Source: Trichostrongylus colubriformis (taxonomy: Eukaryota; Nematoda; Chromadorea; Rhabditida; Trichostrongylidae). Taken from it: a stretch of 64,000 bases of DNA. Position numbers and translations under genes: made by a program. Location of the stretch: positions 37,043,919 through 37,107,918 of the forward strand of contig OZ022257.1 in assembly GCA_963978905.1 (NCBI GenBank), given 5' to 3'. Numbering within the stretch: the stretch's first letter is position 1; the number at the start of each line of letters is the position of its first letter. Shown piece after piece: positions 61,895-64,000 of the stretch. The notes beneath the pieces are model-generated. The model did no database searches. It saw only the letters and a list, made by a program, of their open reading frames with translations, and was not told the origin of the DNA.

Positions 61895-62900
61895 AAAATG
61901 GTCTCTCTCTCACTGTCTTTGATTTTCATCATCATGTGAGCTCATGACAAAAGCATTCATGTGAGACACAGACAATAAGAGACGATGAAAATACGGGAAA
62001 TGGTAGAGACGAGAGACACGAATGCAGATGCCAATCATATCCAGTGTAGGCAATGCCGATCGTTTTGCCCAAAGTGTGATGGTCGTTAGTGCTCTTGGCA
62101 CTAATCCTGTAACCCCGGAGGAGTTAGAACGGTGCAAAAATCCTCGAATGCTATGCAGAAACAAAGAAACAGCTTCAAGAAAAATCACCATCAACTGGCT
62201 AAGGAACACATAGAAGTGGAAATGAAAAGGAAATCTTATCTTGGGAAAAGTTTCAGATCTTATCAACAAATGTGTTCCAGAAGAAAATGCTTGAAACAAA
62301 CAAGAAAATTTATGTCAACATTCTTTGGTTGGTACAGGATGACATCGCTAGCCGCTACGATGAGAGTTGAATATTCACTGTCTCGGAGTTATGCACCTGC
62401 TTACATTAAGAAAAAAGCTTACGAGAAGCCGTTCTATTTGGCCGTGTATATATTAGATAGTAGTAGGAAATTTTTTGAAACGCTTTGTTGCTTTTTCATC
62501 TACAAATTTAACTCTCACATAAAGACTAGACATTAACTTCCTTAAAACTGCAGTTCATATCACGGCGCTGGATAGGGCGTGGCCCAAGAACTGGGCTGCG
62601 AACGCGGCGGTATCAGAGCACTACTGAAAGTTGCCCTCCGAACAAACGTTTTCAGCCGCTTTCCTTCTGCTTCTCATTGATATACTACAACGCCCGTTTT
62701 CAACGAGGTGAGCGAGTCTTGAGTTTCTTCAAATTTTTTTCAGTTCCAGAGCTATTTGCATGAGTACTGTTTAGCCGGAACCTCCATTTCGGTCCTTTTT
62801 GGTTTTTTGTCGTCCTTCATTGTTTTCTGCTTATTCTTCGAGTGTTGCACTCGCTTTCGTCGAAATCGAGTTATTCTAGCTTATCAAATAGAACTTGTCG

Positions 62901-63106
62901 TGGTGGGCGGAGCTCGGACGTTATACGAAAAACGATCTATGGAGATGGGAACAAGTTTGGTATGGGTAGGGCATGAGATAGAAGGTAAAGACCTCACATG
63001 GCACTCCATGTGAGGTCTTTACCTTCTATCTCATGCCCTACCCATACCAAACTTGTTCCCATCTCCATAGATCGTTTTTCGTATAACGTCCGAGCTCCGC
63101 CCACCA
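62901..63106. repeat. Perfect 101-bp inverted repeat with 4-base loop
   Basis: Arms 62901-63001 and 63006-63106 are exact reverse complements around the loop CACT. The outer ends read TGGTGGGCGGAGC. A diverged copy of the arm lies at about 63,795-63,878. Perfect arms point to recent origin by foldback copying, or to an assembly or library artefact. Confidence 0.9.
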
Positions 63107-63794
63107 GTTAAGCTCCGCCCGCGATGGGCGGGGCGTGCAGCGGAAATGTTCTTTCTTCAGACCGAAAATTGTTAATTGGGCGAACGTGCCCCAAACGTGG
63201 AGAGACGATGAATATGGGTCAGCGATGAGTTTCTGAAGGTCACGAAGGAATTTCAGACACAGTAACTGTGCGTCCCCGGCAGGCTACGGGATGGTGTTCA
63301 TGGGAAGCAAGAGGAACTCACTTTTTTGTAAAAGCTCGTAGATCCTGCGGCAATGTAAGTGGAAGTCTTCACCACTTCTCACCTCTCATACTATTTACCA
63401 GTTAGCTGGCGCACATTACTGTGCGCGTAACATCATGGGCGTCAGTGGGCACATAGGAATTGATTTTTTTTTCCTATAGACTTTACCTAGAGAGTGTAAT
63501 ACGCTCCGTCCATTATGGGTGGCTCTCCACCCATTTTGAGTGTGCTTAGGATAGCTTGAACATCGGTCATTTCTACCAATTTTTTCCTAATCTCGAGGCT
63601 GCGTTGCGCTCCCTCCACTGTGCCCAGGCCTTTTTCGTGACTTTCAAGAACTTATCACTAACACTGATCCGTCTTTCCTCCACGTTTGGTCATGATGGAA
63701 CACAAGCAACAATTTACGGTCGAATAACTGGACATTTCTGTGCACGCATTTCAGTGGGCGGAGCATAACCTGGTCCACGTTTGCTCTTACTTTT

Positions 63795-63878
63795 TGTTCC
63801 ATGTCTTACCCATCTCAAACTTGTCCCCATCTCCGCAGGTCGCTTTCCTTATAACGTTTAATTTACGCCCACCACTAC
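63795..63878. repeat. Diverged copy of the hairpin arm
   Basis: Carries the same order of words as the right arm at 63,020-63,106 (TTACCCAT, AAACTTGTCCCCATCTCC, TATAACGT, GCCCACCA), with about one change in five bases. It shows that the arm is an older dispersed repeat. Confidence 0.6.
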
Positions 63879-64000
63879 AAATGCTCCGCACACTGTTGAA
63901 ATTTCTCTCTCTTCTATAGCCTGACATGGAATCAACACCCCCTGTTTTTCTCCCTGTCCCTAAACCACTTCCAAACTCACAGTTTTACTGTGCTTCCCAC

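Larger units (their letters stand above)
59849..64000. other. Upstream flank of tps, repeats only
   Basis: Contains M2b copy 2, the 101-bp hairpin and its diverged arm. Open frames at 61,910-62,299 (-) and 62,022-62,536 (+) overlap on opposite strands and show no domain. If 59607-59846 is the first tps exon, the promoter should lie here, but no core element stands out. Confidence 0.4.

Noticed and set aside
61910..62536. Overlapping frames of 129 (-) and 134 (+) codons
   Set aside because: Opposite strands, no recognisable domain, no convincing splice sites or start context.
62756..63013. Hydrophobic plus-strand frame of 85 codons
   Set aside because: It runs into the perfect hairpin arm and has no further exon; a chance frame in T-rich sequence.
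1..64000. CRISPR array, bacterial operon or integrated virus
   Set aside because: No regularly spaced direct repeats, no long intronless operon-like genes and no viral replication genes.

Overview
This is nuclear DNA of a nematode, most likely a strongylid (hookworm-like) parasite. The evidence is a trehalose-6-phosphate synthase of nematode architecture split over about 30 short exons, TTTCAG-type splice acceptors, a probable spliced-leader acceptor just before a start codon, and introns full of Tc1/mariner, RTE and miniature inverted-repeat elements. I see no operon, bacterial or viral gene.

Almost the whole window is one minus-strand gene, trehalose-6-phosphate synthase (tps, probably tps-2). 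It reads from a likely first exon at 59,846 down to the stop at 92. I placed 31 exons (about 1,190 residues) by splice sites, reading phase and family resemblance: N-terminal region (59.8-44.8 kb), GT20 glucosyltransferase domain (42.1-28.6 kb), linker (27.3-24.6 kb) and HAD phosphatase-like domain (10.3-0.09 kb). Key motifs of both catalytic domains are kept. Two or three small linking exons were not found.

The 14.3-kb intron between the linker and the HAD domain holds other genes. arl-3 (12.36-14.78 kb) is a complete two-exon ARF-like GTPase on the same strand as its host. Antisense to the host lie Cys-rich, probably secreted exons (17.9-24.5 kb) carrying a repeated C-x6-C-x9-C-x6-C module, and a 230-residue open frame of unknown family (20.3-21.0 kb).

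Mobile DNA explains the size of the locus. Three different introns carry large palindromes, each flanked by TA and each made of two inverted copies of one end of a different Tc1/mariner transposon (36,994-38,572; 39,894-40,567; 46,984-48,549). There are also a decayed RTE retrotransposon (50.0-51.5 kb), a piggyBac-like miniature element (56.7-57.3 kb), a perfect 101-bp hairpin (62,901-63,106), several MITE families in multiple copies, two tRNA-like sequences and a GC-rich island with a TATA-Inr pair (32.7-33.5 kb). To the right of 59.85 kb I see only repeats and no supported gene.
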